The notes under the pieces were generated by a model. The model was not told the origin of the DNA and ran no database searches. It was given only the letters and a program-made list of their open reading frames with translations. The position numbers were made by a program, and so were the translations under genes. A stretch of 64,000 nt of DNA from Paenibacillus algicola (GTDB lineage: Bacteria > Bacillota > Bacilli > Paenibacillales > Paenibacillaceae), in assembly GCF_005577435.1 (NCBI RefSeq), contig NZ_CP040396.1:2484501-2548500 (forward strand), written 5' to 3'. Below, piece by piece: positions 17,550 to 25,687 of the stretch (its first letter is position 1; every line of letters begins with the position of its first letter).

Positions 17550-18683
17550 TTACAGAAACACAGACTGATAAATTTCCTCCAGCTTTCGGTTCTGCCGCAA
17601 TAAATCAAATTGCTCGCTGACCCATTGACGTCCCTGCTCACTGAACCGCTTGCGCTGCAGTTCATTGGTCAACATCGAAAGAATGTTCTCACTCAGCGCT
17701 TTGATATCTTTCTCTGGCGCCAGCAGTCCTGTTTCACCATGCTTCACCGCTTCAGGAATGCCTCCTGTTGCAAAGCTGGCTACAGGCAGCCCCATTGCGC
17801 TTGCTTCCAGAAAGACGGTACCCAGCCCCTCTTCTGCACCGCTCTCTACAGACACACTCGGGGCACAGAACACCTGCGCTTGATTCATCCAGCGCTTGAT
17901 TTCAGCCGGGCTTTGCAAGCCGAGAAATTGATAATCTCTAAGCGATTGCTTCGCAGTCTGCTCCAGCTCTGAGCGCAGCGGGCCATCCCCGATCACTACC
18001 AGCTGCACATGCGGCAGCTGCTCCTGCACGGTCTTCATCGCCTGAAGCAGGTAGTTGCAGCCCTTTACCTCTACCAGTCTCCCTACGAAGAGAACAATGG
18101 GCTTTCTCTGGATAGCCGGATCGGGACAGAAACGGGCAGGATCAATGCCGGTGTAATGCTTTACAATTTTGTGGGCAGGATACCCCTGATCCATCAGCTT
18201 GCGCCTGATAAAGTCAGAAACGGCGATAAACAGAGCTCCTTCCTGCTGAAGGCGGGATCTTTTTTTCAGATAATTTCGATGGGTATAATATGATTTCTTG
18301 GCGTACTCATCCCTCGTTGTGGCATCATACCCGTGGAAGGTTGAAATCAGCGGAACCCTCAATTGGTCGGCCAGCGGCAGTGCAAGTGCGGCATCCGTTC
18401 CGAAATGGGCATGAATGAGCTGCGGCTGCAGCTTCCTTAGCTCTCTGGCAAGCCCCCAATTCAAGCCAGTCAGCTTGAAGCCGATTTCTTTGAACCGCCC
18501 GAGAGCGCCGCCGCGATTGACAACAAAACGCGCCTCCTCCTCGATCTCAATCCCTTGGACCAGCCGGGAGCCCATGTAGTAGGGACGATAGGTTACAAGA
18601 CCTTCAGCCTGTGCCCGAATGAACGTTTCTGAAGGGGGCAACAGATGATCTCGATAGATCAGAATGCTTCTTCTGGCTTCCAA
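17550..18683 (-). CDS. Glycosyltransferase family 4 protein
   Basis: 377 residues. N-terminal half: ILIYRDHLLPPSETFIRAQAEGL (the SETFI motif of WcaL/AmsK/CpsK-type enzymes) and LIHAHFGTDAA; C-terminal half: VLFVGRLVEVKGCNYLLQAM, LGLQSPAEIKRWMNQAQVFCAPS, SGAEEGLGTVFLEASAMGLPV (E-x7-E). It probably transfers galactose, glucose or mannose from a nucleotide sugar. Starts with TTG at 18683; GGAGGG lies about ten bases upstream. It is placed between the Wzz-like and kinase genes. Confidence 0.85.
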   Translation of the reverse strand: MEARRSILIYRDHLLPPSETFIRAQAEGLVTYRPYYMGSRLVQGIEIEEEARFVVNRGGALGRFKEIGFKLTGLNWGLARELRKLQPQLIHAHFGTDAALALPLADQLRVPLISTFHGYDATTRDEYAKKSYYTHRNYLKKRSRLQQEGALFIAVSDFIRRKLMDQGYPAHKIVKHYTGIDPARFCPDPAIQRKPIVLFVGRLVEVKGCNYLLQAMKTVQEQLPHVQLVVIGDGPLRSELEQTAKQSLRDYQFLGLQSPAEIKRWMNQAQVFCAPSVSVESGAEEGLGTVFLEASAMGLPVASFATGGIPEAVKHGETGLLAPEKDIKALSENILSMLTNELQRKRFSEQGRQWVSEQFDLLRQNRKLEEIYQSVFL

Positions 18684-18705
18684 CGCTCCATTCCCTCCGC
18701 TCTGG

Positions 18706-19476
18706 TTATAGATGCCTTGCGTTCGCTTTGTTCATGGTTTTGGCGGCTGCTGGGGAGGCTGCCGGCTTGGCATCCTGCTTGTTCTGCTGCACCCAATCGC
18801 GCTTTTTGGCTTTCCGTGTCTTAGCCAGCACGGTCAATCCCAGCACCTGCTCGATTTCCTGCTCGGAAGAAATGGAGTCGTCCAGATAGCTGATCAGGAA
18901 TAGAATGCCGTAACCAAGCGCAAGTCCCAGCATCGCTGCGAACAGATAAAGAATGACTGCCCGGTTATTTACCGGGTCTGGAGAAGCGTTAAGATTCGCT
19001 TCGTTTAAAATGCTGACATTATCCACGTTCATGATGGTGGACACTCGCTCAATGAACACCTGCGATACCGCGTTGACGATGACAGCCGCACGTTCGTACG
19101 ATGCATCCCTGGCCGAAAGATTAATGACCTGGGTATCCTTCATCGTATTGATGGTGACCTTGCTGCTGAGCTCCTGAGGACTTAATCCCAGCTCCGGATG
19201 CTGCTGTGATACGTATTTCGTAATCGCTTCTGAGGTCATGATCTGCCTGTACGTATTGATCAGCATCAGGTTGGTGTTGATCGAATTCGGATTTACCAGC
19301 GACTCCCCTGCATCGGCACCTGCAGGCTGGTTCACAATCAGATCTGCTGAAGCCTCATACACAGGCTTGTCATAAAACGTGGTGTACACATACACCAGCG
19401 CCAGACAGCAGAATACGGTAATCACAGGAATCCACCATTTCCGGGTGATCACCCTGAAATACTCCTTTAACTCCAT
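18706..19476 (-). CDS. YveK/CapA-type Wzz chain-length determinant and kinase adaptor
   Basis: 256 residues: a short cytosolic head, transmembrane helix 1 (WWIPVITVFCCLALVYVYTTF), an extracytoplasmic loop, transmembrane helix 2 (AVILYLFAAMLGLALGYGILFLI) and a C-terminal tail DDSISSEQEIEQVLGLTVLA that normally activates the BY-kinase. First gene of the 14-gene EPS operon. Start ATG 19476, with GGAGGG 6 bases upstream; 21 upstream codons have no site. The tail is longer than usual, Lys/Ala-rich, and reaches past the kinase-contact stretch. Confidence 0.87.
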   Translation of the reverse strand: MELKEYFRVITRKWWIPVITVFCCLALVYVYTTFYDKPVYEASADLIVNQPAGADAGESLVNPNSINTNLMLINTYRQIMTSEAITKYVSQQHPELGLSPQELSSKVTINTMKDTQVINLSARDASYERAAVIVNAVSQVFIERVSTIMNVDNVSILNEANLNASPDPVNNRAVILYLFAAMLGLALGYGILFLISYLDDSISSEQEIEQVLGLTVLAKTRKAKKRDWVQQNKQDAKPAASPAAAKTMNKANARHL

Positions 19477-19694
19477 CGCTTTCCCTCCGTCATCTGAATT
19501 TGGTGTTGCTGTTCTCAAAATGCATCTATGTATGGTCACATCTACGACCGGGAGCGGCCGTACATGAGGATGCCGGAGCGTATACCTCTAATCCTATATT
19601 TCTAGGATTTGCAAGGACTTTTTACCTCTTATGTCCTGCGATAGTTTTAGGTTTAACCCCCTCTTAAGTCCCTGAAACATTCAAATATTTAACA

Positions 19695-19712
19695 ACTTAA
19701 GAACTATTAAGT
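19695..19712. promoter_or_regulatory. Palindrome ACTTAA-6-TTAAGT upstream of the EPS operon
   Basis: An inverted repeat with 6-bp arms and a 6-bp centre, 219 bases upstream of the first EPS gene. On the minus strand it contains GTTCTTA, one base off the SinR half-site GTTCTTT. Seen in the sequence; the binding protein is inference. Confidence 0.35.
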
Positions 19713-19740
19713 GGATGTGGTGAAGGATATGGAAAATTGA

Positions 19741-19754
19741 TGTAAGCGCTTTAA
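19741..19754. promoter_or_regulatory. cre-like site (CcpA operator)
   Basis: TGTAAGCGCTTTAA matches the catabolite-response element consensus (TGWAARCGYTWWCA) at all but one position. It lies about 265 bases upstream of the first EPS gene and about 130 bases past the stop of the beta-helix gene, so it would fit carbon-dependent control of the EPS operon. Assigned by consensus only. Confidence 0.55.
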
Positions 19755-19824
19755 ATTAACAATATGGCTATTTATTGAGCACGATATATATAGAAGGTTT
19801 TTTATAAGCAAGCAGACAAGCAAA

Positions 19825-19867
19825 TACAAATAAAAAGACCCCCCTCTTTTTCAGCAGAGGAAGGTCA
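19825..19867 (-). terminator. Terminator of the membrane-anchored beta-helix gene
   Basis: Minus-strand stem GACCTTCCTCT / AGAGGGGGGTC (one mismatch region, 8-base loop) followed by TTTTTATTTG, 20 bases after the stop codon at 19887. Confidence 0.8.
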
Positions 19868-19886
19868 TCAGCACGCAATTTTTTTT

Positions 19887-20999
19887 TTAAAAGCCCAGGT
19901 TATGATCGCTGGATACCGTTCCTTTCATGAATTTTGTTGGAGAAAGCCGGGAGCCCTCCACCTGATTACGGCTGAATTGAATCTCTCCGATCTCCCCCTC
20001 GCCCCAGATTCCGATGCCGTCATGCTCCGCATCTCTCAAGATATTGTCCTCTACCCTGATCCGGTCCACCTTCCCATGTGAAGCATAAATCAACAGATTG
20101 GGGTGTCCACTTCCTGCTCGAGTGCCCGTGTGGTGAATTTTATTGTGAGTCACTGTAATATCAAGCGTATCTGCGGTATTCCAGTTTTTCTCCGAAGCGA
20201 GATAGATTCCAGCCATACTTGTATCCTGTACTGTGTTGGAATCAATGACCACCTGCTTCCCGCCGACAACAGAAATTCCCCGGGCATTGGAGCCGTAACC
20301 GACATTGTTCTTGCGGATCTGAATGTCGCGTACGGCCTCCTTGTCCTTTTTGTAGCTAACGACAGCAATGGCATCATCGCCTGTTCCGGAGACCTTGTTG
20401 CCTTCCACGGTAATGTTACTGCTCTCGCCTGTAATGTGAATTCCATCTGCCCCGGTATCCTGGATCACATTGTTCATAACTTGTCCATTCCGGGACCCTC
20501 CTGTCACCAAAATTCCGGCTGTACTCGCTTTATGTACCGTAACCTGATGGATCCCGAACTTCTCCGCTTGCGTCACCGTAATACTGTTCTTCTCATTCGC
20601 ACCATCTCCCCGCGCCACGATCGATGCGTAGCGGTGTGTCAGATCACGCAGCTCGACGCCCTCGCCCCTCAGGATGATTGAGCCTTGAGCAGGATTTGTG
20701 GAAACCAGGATCGACCCGGCTCCTTCTCCCTTCATGATCATTCCGGTTAACGTGATGCTCCTGCTCATTTCATACTGTCCTTCGGGAATGAGCAGCGGCT
20801 TTCTTTGGTCTTGAGCCTGATCAATACATGCCTGAATCGCCTCGACATCATCCTGGCCGTCATCCGCGACCGCACCACAGTCCTCAATGGACAGGGTCTG
20901 GCTGCCCAATATCCTGACACTCACCAGAATCACCGAGATCAGCACAACGACCCCCAGGCCCGTGAGCCAGAGTCTTCTTTGGGGTTTACTAATACGCAT
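19887..20999 (-). CDS. Membrane-anchored right-handed beta-helix protein (pectate-lyase-3 / GH28-like)
   Basis: 370 residues: basic start, one uncleaved-looking transmembrane helix (about 12-31), then EDCGAVADDGQDDVEAIQACID, the GH28/pectate lyase 3 entry motif, and about ten parallel beta-helix rungs (GIHITGESSNITVEGNKVSGTGDDAIAVVSYK and similar). It is a paralogue of the gene that precedes it: NGANEKNSITV, KASTAGILV and DDAIAVVSY/DDTIAVVSY recur in the same order. The active-site Asp pair in GTGDDAIAV fits a polysaccharide lyase, hydrolase or epimerase. Own terminator, but it reads towards the EPS operon, so EPS trimming or modification on the outer face is the likely job. Confidence 0.8.
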   Translation of the reverse strand: MRISKPQRRLWLTGLGVVVLISVILVSVRILGSQTLSIEDCGAVADDGQDDVEAIQACIDQAQDQRKPLLIPEGQYEMSRSITLTGMIMKGEGAGSILVSTNPAQGSIILRGEGVELRDLTHRYASIVARGDGANEKNSITVTQAEKFGIHQVTVHKASTAGILVTGGSRNGQVMNNVIQDTGADGIHITGESSNITVEGNKVSGTGDDAIAVVSYKKDKEAVRDIQIRKNNVGYGSNARGISVVGGKQVVIDSNTVQDTSMAGIYLASEKNWNTADTLDITVTHNKIHHTGTRAGSGHPNLLIYASHGKVDRIRVEDNILRDAEHDGIGIWGEGEIGEIQFSRNQVEGSRLSPTKFMKGTVSSDHNLGF

Positions 21000-21149
21000 G
21001 CAGCGCCTCCTTTGTCGATGATGACTTTAGTCCCTATACTTTTACCTGACTCTGGAGCACTGTAAACGAATTTAAATCAATTCGACAATTATCGTCATTT
21101 TCTGTTTCACAATGAGTACTCTCGGTTAATAACGTTACGACGTTTTCTT

Positions 21150-21200
21150 GAAAAATAAAAAATGCCGGCATCAGCGCTACCTGATCCCGACATTTTCTGT
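21150..21200 (-). terminator. Terminator of the secreted beta-helix gene
   Basis: Minus-strand hairpin AATGTCGGGATCAG ... CTGATGCCGGCATT followed by TTTTATTTTTC; two mismatches in a 14-bp stem. Confidence 0.8.
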
Positions 21201-21243
21201 ACTATTTTTCAAGAGAAGCTTTACATCGGCCTTGGCAGCCTGG

Positions 21244-22884
21244 TTAAAACCCGATATTTTGCATCAAATGGATGATTCCATTGCTGAATGTTGTATTGGC
21301 ACCTACGCTGTTGATGAGCGTATTTTTGGTAAAGTAAATGTTCTTGATGTTTCCGTCGCCCCATACGCCAAGGCCCCGATGGGCGGCATTCCGGAACATA
21401 TTGTTACTGAAGGTAACGTTGTCGATGCTGCCTTGGGAAGCATATACCAACGCATTAGGATGCTTCTGCGGTGCACTAATTCCTGTATGGTCCACCACGT
21501 TATTATTAATATGGATATGGTTTACGTTAGCCGTATTATAGCTGCCCTCCACGGCAATATAAATGCCTGCCATGTTCGTATCCTTGACACTATTGCCTTG
21601 AATATCTACATGGAATCCACCGACAACCGCAATTCCGCGCGCCTTCGAGCCATATCCTGTATCATTGTCCTTGATGGTCACATGATGAACCGCTGCTCCA
21701 TCCTGCAGATAGCTGACGACAGCGATCGTATCATCTCCTACACCTTTCACAGTATTCCCCGAGACTGTAATATAGCTGCTGCCATCGGTGACATGAATGC
21801 CATCCGCATTTGTTGCTTCTACTCTGCTGTTCGAGATGACACCCTGCTTCGCCTGCCCCTGCACAAGAATGCCGGCAGTGCTTGCTTTGTATACATAAAC
21901 ATTGTCAATTAGAAATTGAGACGCACCGCGAACTGTAATGCTGTTCTTCTCATTGGCACCATTACCGCGAGGAACGACGGTGCTGTACGTATGCTTGAGA
22001 TCTCTTAGCTGAACCCCGACGCCTTTCATATCAATGGACCCGTTCTCGGGATTCGTTGATATCAACGTAGTCACCTGAGGCCCTGCGCCCTTCAAGCTAA
22101 CACCATCCAGTGTGAGAATCCGGCTTAAGTGAAAGCTTCCGGCCGGAACATACACGCTCTTGCCCTCTTTCTTCGCTTGATCCAATGCAGCTACAAAAGC
22201 TGCATAATCATCTTTGTTGTCATTGGCAACTGCGCCAAATCCCTCAACATTTAGATGATTAACAGGTGGGGTCTCTGCCGTAGCTCCGCTTGAATCAGAT
22301 ATGCCTGCTGCTGGCGACTGTGCCGGAGTAAAGTCAACGCGGGGATTCCATAAGGTATGGTCATTGTTGATCGAATTCACCCTGTTGATAATAAAATGTA
22401 TCTTCGCTCCCTGCTTCACCGGAACCTCCGATACTCCGCTAGGGGTTACCTCCGCCTTAGACGTCACATGAGCACTCCATAGCTTTACCGAGTCCTTTTG
22501 TATGATGGCTCGGATACCATCTCCCAGCGAATCCCCCTTGGCCACCGTGCCGCTGATCGAAATCTTGCCGTCTGCCGGCGCTACCCATGTTCGAACAGAA
22601 TCAAAATCCTTGCCAGGATGCCCCGCATTGGACGATACCCATGGATAAGAGCCACTATGATCCCAGCGACGAGTGGCTGAATTATAGCCCAGGTCTGAGA
22701 ACACGGTGCCGGACAGCTTCTGATATCTCCATGGATCTTGGCCCGCTGTACTGCTGTAACCGGCTGATGCGCTGTAGCTCTGAGTCCCGGACTGCGCTTG
22801 GGCTTTCCCGAATGCTCCGGTAAAGGTAGCCGTCATGGTGAGCGTTACGACGAGAGCACTGGATACTAAATATTTTATTTTCAA
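21244..22884 (-). CDS. Secreted two-domain beta-helix protein (candidate EPS-active enzyme)
   Basis: 546 residues. A signal peptide (cleavage near AQAQ, about residue 31) is followed by a beta-sandwich-like domain of about 150 residues (DPWRYQKLSGTVF, WDHSGSYPWVSS, VRTWVAPADGKISISGTVAKGD) resembling carbohydrate-binding modules. After a Pro/Ala linker come NHLNVEGFGAVANDNKDDYAAFVAALDQA and a parallel beta-helix paralogous to the downstream gene. The start is TTG at 22884, 7 bases after GGAGG. No transmembrane anchor, so this is the free form of the pair. Substrate unknown; the neighbouring EPS is the first candidate. Confidence 0.8.
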   Translation of the reverse strand: MKIKYLVSSALVVTLTMTATFTGAFGKAQAQSGTQSYSASAGYSSTAGQDPWRYQKLSGTVFSDLGYNSATRRWDHSGSYPWVSSNAGHPGKDFDSVRTWVAPADGKISISGTVAKGDSLGDGIRAIIQKDSVKLWSAHVTSKAEVTPSGVSEVPVKQGAKIHFIINRVNSINNDHTLWNPRVDFTPAQSPAAGISDSSGATAETPPVNHLNVEGFGAVANDNKDDYAAFVAALDQAKKEGKSVYVPAGSFHLSRILTLDGVSLKGAGPQVTTLISTNPENGSIDMKGVGVQLRDLKHTYSTVVPRGNGANEKNSITVRGASQFLIDNVYVYKASTAGILVQGQAKQGVISNSRVEATNADGIHVTDGSSYITVSGNTVKGVGDDTIAVVSYLQDGAAVHHVTIKDNDTGYGSKARGIAVVGGFHVDIQGNSVKDTNMAGIYIAVEGSYNTANVNHIHINNNVVDHTGISAPQKHPNALVYASQGSIDNVTFSNNMFRNAAHRGLGVWGDGNIKNIYFTKNTLINSVGANTTFSNGIIHLMQNIGF

Positions 22885-23170
22885 AATGTCGCCTCCGATG
22901 TAGGGTTAAGATAAACAGTACGACAGGACGAGACAGTTACGATATTGTCATAATTAGATTAATAAAATGACACTTTTGAAGTGGTTTAGCACCGCCTTTA
23001 CTATAAAATTCACGTTACAAGTGTTCATATTATAATATTTTCCACCTTACGTCTACACTTTGATGAAAAATATGTAATTCTTATATCGGATTTTGTCGAA
23101 TAAAAGATTAGTCTTTTCTGAAAAAAAACAAAAATCCATCACTCTTGCTCAGGCATGGTTACGCCTTAAT
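22885..23170. other. AT-rich non-coding stretch upstream of the secreted beta-helix gene
   Basis: No coding region is seen. A TATAAT on the minus strand near 23030 might be a -10 element, but the -35 is poor. The stretch ends at the left terminal repeat of the Tn3 remnant. Confidence 0.4.
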
Positions 23171-23215
23171 GGGGTAGTACCAGCGTAGCTGACACCACCC
23201 GCAAACACATGGATT
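23171..23215 (+). repeat. Left terminal inverted repeat of the Tn3-family remnant
   Basis: Begins GGGGTAGTACCAGCGTAGCT and runs 45 bp. It matches the reverse complement of 25261-25305 at 40 of 45 positions, and the first 22 are identical. The GGGG start is typical of Tn3-family ends. Flanked outside by TTAAT (23166-23170). Confidence 0.85.
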
Positions 23216-23318
23216 ATATTGGATATTTTTATTGTCTAGAATAGTTTCATTTTAAGTATCTGTACTAACCACCTTTAAGACTACACCGCAATAAAAAAAT
23301 GAACCGTAAGAGTCAATA

Positions 23319-23795
23319 TTAGATATGCCTTAATATGAAATCTAAATTCGGCCTTGATACGAAATACAAATAAGTTGAATCGGTTGTTTGTATATATGCC
23401 GCACCGTTCCATTTTTCATCTATTGGAAAAAGAATAGATTTGAATTTTATTTTTTCGGATTTACCATCTCCGTTATTGATCTGTATGGAGATCGGTTTAT
23501 TATAGAAGTATTCTACTGCAGATTTTTTCATCTCATTGATCTCTTCTTCAGATAATGGAGGATTTCCTCCTGACATCATATCTCCTTTTTCAAATATAAT
23601 TAAATGAATGATCTGATCGAAAATTTGTGGCTGCTCTACTTTTGTAACTTGGCTTTGTTCTTCATTATAGTAAAGACTGATCTTATCCGGAGTCCATTTA
23701 TCATTTACAACACTAGGCATCAAGAGCCACCCAAGTATAAAACCTAATGCAACTGCAAGTAGCAGAATAATGGAATTTAATTTATTGATTTTCAT
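23319..23795 (-). CDS. Hypothetical membrane-anchored protein (transposon passenger)
   Basis: 158 residues. An N-terminal hydrophobic segment (IILLLAVALGFILGWLLM) without a lipobox would anchor the protein with the rest outside. The remaining 130 residues are charged and lack motifs I recognise; segments include SLYYNEEQSQVTKVEQP, PLSEEEINEMKKSAVEYFY and WNGAAYIQTTDSTYLYFVS. The ribosome site GGAGAGGTG lies 9 bases before the ATG. It is AT-rich compared with the chromosome and lies inside the Tn3 remnant, so it was probably brought in with it. No frame damage is seen. Confidence 0.6.
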   Translation of the reverse strand: MKINKLNSIILLLAVALGFILGWLLMPSVVNDKWTPDKISLYYNEEQSQVTKVEQPQIFDQIIHLIIFEKGDMMSGGNPPLSEEEINEMKKSAVEYFYNKPISIQINNGDGKSEKIKFKSILFPIDEKWNGAAYIQTTDSTYLYFVSRPNLDFILRHI

Positions 23796-24323
23796 CTATT
23801 AATTCACCTCTCCTGTCCCTCACTTTCTAAACGAACCGGGCACGATTAATGTTTTAAGCCAAAAGCCGGAGATTATGATCCCCGGCTCTATTTAGTATAT
23901 TCGATTATAATTTCAAAAAACTACAGATGTTATTGAGATGCTGAGTATGACAGGGGGAAATCTTTTGATATTGGTGTGGTTGTGTAAGTCTCGGAGTTGA
24001 ATACATCAAATTTTTAAAACCTTGTCTAGCGCGACAATTTACACAAATTTTTCAACATGAAAAACACATCCATAGTCTTAGAACAACACTTAACTTTGAA
24101 TTTAGAATTTAGTTCACAGAAGAAGTTCAACTTACTTGATAACAACCCCTTTCATTTCTAGGTCTATCCTATCATTTTTCAATATTTCTATGAATGGTCA
24201 CAAATACTCAATCAGACTCGAAATATTTTGTCGAATTATGAAGCTAATATTTAGCCGCGTGCGGTACTGATATTACGTTTTAGTGTATAGCAGTCTTTTT
24301 CACATTAGCTCAAATTAACGAAT
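23796..24323. other. Gene-free AT-rich interior of the Tn3 remnant
   Basis: I see no open gene in either strand. The only structure is the hairpin at 23860-23888. This is where the N-terminal part of the transposase gene should be, so it is likely replaced or eroded. Confidence 0.5.
23860..23888 (-). terminator. Possible terminator inside the Tn3 remnant
   Basis: Minus-strand stem AGCCGGGGAT-CATA-ATCTCCGGCT (one mismatch) then TTTTGG. It lies upstream of the orphan gene, so it would end an older transcript or insulate the gene. Confidence 0.45.
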
Positions 24324-24600
24324 AGGTTTATCTTCTATGACAAGGTTGGAGAAATCACCACTAATCCTATGGAAAATCAAGAGATGGCCGATTTATCTCT
24401 TCATCTGTTGCAAAATTGTCTGGTCTAACATTAATACCATCATGTTTCAGAACGTCTTATCAGAGAAGAAGTGGTTTGATCTAATGATATTGGAAGATTT
24501 ACGTGCGGTAACGCCCTTATTCTATACACATGTTAATCCATATGGTACATTCCGATTAGACATGAAGGAAAGACTGCAATTGGAAGGTGAACTCCCATGA
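24324..24600 (+). pseudogene. Tn3-family transposase, C-terminal remnant with frameshift
   Basis: Reading two frames joined near 24424 gives [15 protein letters not shown], then [13 protein letters not shown], then NINTIMFQNVLSEKKW and LRAVTPLFYTHVNPYGTF. This order (FIFF-x-KRGE, LTLLTN-x-VVVWNT, LSPL-x-W-x-HIN in typical TnpA) is the C-terminal end of Tn3 transposases. The frame breaks once by one base, and the whole N-terminal part is missing. The last codons overlap the recombinase start (ATGA at 24597), which shows the original operon order. Confidence 0.78.
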
Positions 24601-25262
24601 TTAAAAAACGCGTATCCGCGAAAAAGAAAGCACGTGAACTGGCGAAATATTTTCGCGCAGAACGGTCAGAGTATGCTTATTTGAAGAGTCTTTTTCAGCA
24701 TTTGAGGAGTGAACTTGAAATCGAGGTTCCCAAGCCTTCTAAAAAACCGCCCTATGTACCGACAGAAAAAGAACTGAAACGTTACTATGAAGTAGTTTGA
24801 AAAGCCAAAGATTTTCAGGAAATGATGATCGTAAAGACTCTGATGTACCGGCGTCCGGGTCAGTGAGTCAATCTATATTAAGTTGGCCGACATCGACTTT
24901 CATTACTGCCAGATACGGATTAACAAAGGAAAGGACAGTAAAGACCGCATTATCCCGTTCCCCGAATCATTCAAAGAGTTGTTGGCCATGCACACAGATT
25001 CAATGAAAAAGAAGCAAGCTGTCTATTTATTCGAGTCGTCTTAGAAAAAGAAATACACGGATAGAGGCATTCGTAAGAATTTAACCAAATACTCGAAGGA
25101 GGCCAAGTTATCTCATAATCTGTCTGGCAAGGGATCGACGACGCTCTGATTCAACCGTATTCTGGGCACGAAAGTAGAAAATCGTTGGAAGTGTATTCGA
25201 AATTGGCAATTGCTGATGCACAATTAGAATATAACGAGGCTATTAACAAATTTCCTATTTAA
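24597..25262 (+). pseudogene. Tyrosine recombinase (TnpI-like), broken
   Basis: The first 67 codons form an intact SAM-like N-terminal domain ([20 protein letters not shown]). A TGA at 24798 replaces the expected Trp codon, a frameshift follows near 24856, then GVRVSE (box I Arg), DIDFHYCQIRINKGKDSKDRI and AVYLFESS, an in-frame TAG at 25042, DRGIRKNLTKYSKEAKL, a gap where the HKLRH block should be, and finally [15 protein letters not shown] and the catalytic-Tyr segment [14 protein letters not shown]. So at least four lesions, including loss of the His-x-x-Arg block. Its stop codon lies at the inner edge of the right terminal repeat. Confidence 0.85.
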
Positions 25263-25305
25263 TCCATACGTTCGCGGATGGTATCAGCTACGCTGGTACT
25301 ACCCC
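25261..25305 (-). repeat. Right terminal inverted repeat of the Tn3-family remnant
   Basis: Reverse complement begins GGGGTAGTACCAGCGTAGCT; five mismatches to the left copy over 45 bp. Followed outside by TTAAC (25306-25310). Confidence 0.85.
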
Positions 25306-25310
25306 TTAAC

Positions 25311-25687
25311 GAGTATACGTGGGTCCGTCTGGTATTTACGGTTCGGCGGCACTACGTGCTCTACATCGGATTCCAACTTCGCCTTGAGCGGTTTTTGCCT
25401 AGTGCTCACTGCTCTCCACGTTGGCCCGCCTATTTAGACAAAAAAATAAGTCCTCAGCCTCTCATTTTTTTCGAGATCCGGAGCGCCAAATATGCAGTTG
25501 TGAATGTGTATGTAAACGGCCTGATCGACCGTGGACAACAAAAGAAGCCCACGATCTCATTAGGTGAAATCCGGGACCTCACGTTATTTTTTCCAGGTAT
25601 ATAGCTTGCCGACTCAATTTCACGAAAGTCGATGGCCCGGCGTCCTCCTTGTATTCGGGCAGTGAATGTGTCCCATTCCATGACCAT
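25311..25687. other. Gene-poor stretch right of the Tn3 remnant
   Basis: Short open frames exist on both strands (for example 25454-25687 on the minus strand, 77 codons), but none has a ribosome site or a recognisable domain. They may be eroded pieces of the gene that precedes them on the minus strand. Confidence 0.4.

Larger units (their letters stand above)
19540..19831. other. Non-coding control region upstream of the EPS operon
   Basis: No gene is supported here. The stretch is AT-rich and holds the cre-like site at 19741-19754, the palindrome at 19695-19712, and a small perfect hairpin (AATCCTA-6-TAGGATT) near 19590-19610 that would be in the 5' leader. I could not settle on a convincing -35/-10 pair on the minus strand. 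Confidence 0.5.
23171..25305 (+). mobile_element. Decayed Tn3-family transposon remnant, 2135 bp
   Basis: Bounded by 45-bp inverted repeats (40/45 identical) that start with GGGG and flanked by TTAAT on the left and TTAAC on the right, matching the 5-bp target duplication of Tn3 elements at 4 of 5 bases. The right part carries the C-terminal remnant of a Tn3 transposase overlapping a tyrosine recombinase, both facing the right repeat; the left part holds one intact orphan gene on the other strand and about 540 bases without genes. The roughly 700 N-terminal codons of tnpA are missing, so it cannot move on its own. Much more AT-rich than its surroundings. Confidence 0.82.

Noticed and set aside
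24797..25006. Plus-strand 69-codon frame in the recombinase remnant
   Set aside because: It is the wrong frame of the broken recombinase; the true residues appear in the neighbouring frame.
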